From Colwellia demingiae (lineage in GTDB: Bacteria > Pseudomonadota > Gammaproteobacteria > Enterobacterales > Alteromonadaceae), in contig NZ_VOLT01000003.1 of assembly GCF_007954275.1 (NCBI RefSeq), positions 124,001 through 188,000 of the forward strand: 64,000 nucleotides of DNA, given 5' to 3'. The notes beneath the pieces were generated by a model, which was not told the DNA's origin, ran no database searches, and was given only the letters and a program-made list of their open reading frames with translations. The translations under genes were made by a program, and so were the position numbers. Shown piece by piece: positions 63,144-64,000 of this stretch (within the stretch, counting starts at the first letter, position 1; each line of letters begins with the position of its first letter).

Positions 63144-63165
63144 ACATACCGACCGAGCGGTTTGT
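63144..63165. promoter_or_regulatory. TetR-type operator-like palindrome 1, upstream of the MlaC-like gene
   Basis: ACATACCGACCGAGCGGTTTGT: the outer ACA.ACCG and CGGT.TGT arms are inverted repeats. It lies 49-70 bases upstream of the ATG. GC-rich against an AT-rich background. Confidence 0.65.
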
Positions 63166-63183
63166 AACTTTATAGCGAGAGAA

Positions 63184-63205
63184 TAGCACCGACCGAGCGG
63201 TATGT
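63184..63205. promoter_or_regulatory. TetR-type operator-like palindrome 2, upstream of the MlaC-like gene
   Basis: Repeats CACCGACCGAGCGGTATGTG at exactly 40 bases from palindrome 1. The left arm is less perfect. Two sites on one helical face suggest cooperative repression. Confidence 0.6.
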
Positions 63206-63337
63206 GAAAGGTATTTTAAAGAATAAAAAAGTTTACGAAAGTGTAAATAGGAATAAGCATGTGCCGATCTGTACTGCTATGCGTTATTAAATTCAAATGA
63301 GTCGTTAAGGGAGCAAAAGGCATTGATATGAAATGAA

Positions 63338-63922
63338 TTACTTTTTCAACGCTCTAATATAAAGACATAACTCAGCGATAACTTGCTGAAATAATAATTT
63401 ATTACGAGAGCTTTTACTTAAGCTAGTAGCGCCATTTAAAGTAGCAACAATAAAGTATCCCACTTGACTAAACGCTAAATTATCACGTAAATCACCACTA
63501 ACTCGCTCAAGAGCATCAACAATCAATTGATTCAATTGTTCCTGCATACACAAAATACGTAAACGAAAGCCCTCATCAACGTTTGCCATTTCTTCGCAAA
63601 GATTATTGAGCGGACAGCCACACACAACTTCACTGCAAGACATTTCCTCAGTCATTGCAGTTAAAAAATCACACAAGCCTTCAATAGGATCATCAACAGT
63701 CAGAGGTGTATGCCATACGTTTAGAAACATCGGAGTGTAAACTTCTTCAAATACGGCGTAACCCAACTCTATTTTACTAGTGAAGTGATAATAAAGCGCA
63801 CCTTTTGATATTTCACAGCGATTGAGAATAACTGATAAGCTAGTTGCTTTAAAACCATGCTGATGAATTTCATCGGCGGCCACGGTTAAAATATTCTGGC
63901 GGGTTTGCTCTGCATCACTCAT
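63338..63922 (-). CDS. TetR/AcrR-family transcriptional regulator
   Basis: A 194-residue regulator. The N-terminal helix-turn-helix is clear: TRQNILTVAADEIHQHGFKATSLSVILNRCEISKGALYYHF. The rest is a helical ligand domain with four cysteines near residues 96-109 (EMSCSEVVCGCPLNNLCEEM). A related CxCxxN pattern is common in a TetR subgroup. A motif like that before the MlaC gene also lies upstream of its own start, suggesting autoregulation. Confidence 0.92.
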   Translation of the reverse strand: MSDAEQTRQNILTVAADEIHQHGFKATSLSVILNRCEISKGALYYHFTSKIELGYAVFEEVYTPMFLNVWHTPLTVDDPIEGLCDFLTAMTEEMSCSEVVCGCPLNNLCEEMANVDEGFRLRILCMQEQLNQLIVDALERVSGDLRDNLAFSQVGYFIVATLNGATSLSKSSRNKLLFQQVIAELCLYIRALKK

Positions 63923-63970
63923 GGCTACTACTCAATTATTTTACTAAACGGTTTAATCACCTAAATAATA

Positions 63971-63988
63971 ACCAACCGCTCGGTATGT
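63971..63988. promoter_or_regulatory. TetR-type operator-like site upstream of the regulator gene
   Basis: ACCAACCGCTCGGTATGT, on the opposite strand ACATACCGAGCGGTTGGT. It resembles the sites at 63144 and 63184 but lacks four bases (ACCG) in the middle. It lies 49-66 bases upstream of the ATG. Confidence 0.6.
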
Positions 63989-64000
63989 TGCAAGCATTGC

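Noticed and set aside
1..64000. CRISPR array, rRNA, tRNA or prophage
   Set aside because: I looked for regularly spaced identical repeats, conserved rRNA/tRNA stretches and phage structural genes and found none; reading by eye could miss a single tRNA.

Overview
The window looks like a chromosomal stretch of a low-GC, free-living marine gammaproteobacterium of the Alteromonadales. The gene content and protein sequences read as Colwellia-like; this is a recognition call, not a database result. It holds about 58 protein genes, no rRNA or tRNA gene that I could recognise, no CRISPR array, and a high load of small non-coding inverted-repeat elements.

Region 1 (61-18638) is a flagellar and chemotaxis block. 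Reading on the minus strand it runs cheV, cheR, flgB-C-D-E, a strong terminator, flgF-G-H-I-J and flgK-L. The divergent plus-strand arm is flgA, flgM, flgN. It is followed by flgP and flgO (minus) and flgT (plus), the outer-ring genes typical of sheathed or sodium-driven polar flagella as in Vibrio. Promoter signatures fit a sigma-54/sigma-28 hierarchy: sigma-54 type -24/-12 sites precede flgB and flgF, a weaker one precedes flgO, and a perfect-spacing sigma-28 site precedes flgM.

Region 2 (18729-23013) is mixed housekeeping: an M14 carboxypeptidase-like protein, the elongation factor P paralogue EfpL, a small coiled-coil protein, an LpxR-like outer-membrane deacylase and a pyridoxamine-phosphate-oxidase-fold protein.

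Region 3 (23176-38741, with echoes to 47282) is a peptide, proline and hydroxyproline utilisation island. It encodes two M24 Xaa-Pro peptidases, a POT-type peptide transporter with an unusual large loop, trans-3-hydroxyproline dehydratase with a partner ketimine reductase, and the four steps from trans-4-hydroxyproline to 2-oxoglutarate (epimerase, FAD dehydrogenase, deaminase, semialdehyde dehydrogenase). The last ~83 codons of an M9 collagenase gene lie next to the first Xaa-Pro peptidase as a remnant. A TGTATACAA box recurs in four promoters, three in the island and one before a distant S9 peptidase, suggesting one regulator whose gene is not obvious here.

Region 4 (38749-54867) holds DUF2956, a PAP2 phosphatase, PepO, a chemoreceptor, the S9 peptidase, CreA, an arylsulfatase, and a two-component system with its DUF3019 and MipA/OmpV partners. 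Region 5 (55000-63922) holds DUF1456, MscS, an RhlE-type helicase, a small GIY-YIG-like protein, DUF2750, a beta-lactamase-fold hydrolase, a DsbA-like protein, and a lone MlaC-like protein with a TetR regulator and shared operator-like sites.

Scattered through the gaps are four families of MITE-like elements, called A to D here. Families A and B have different ends but share the same internal palindromic core.
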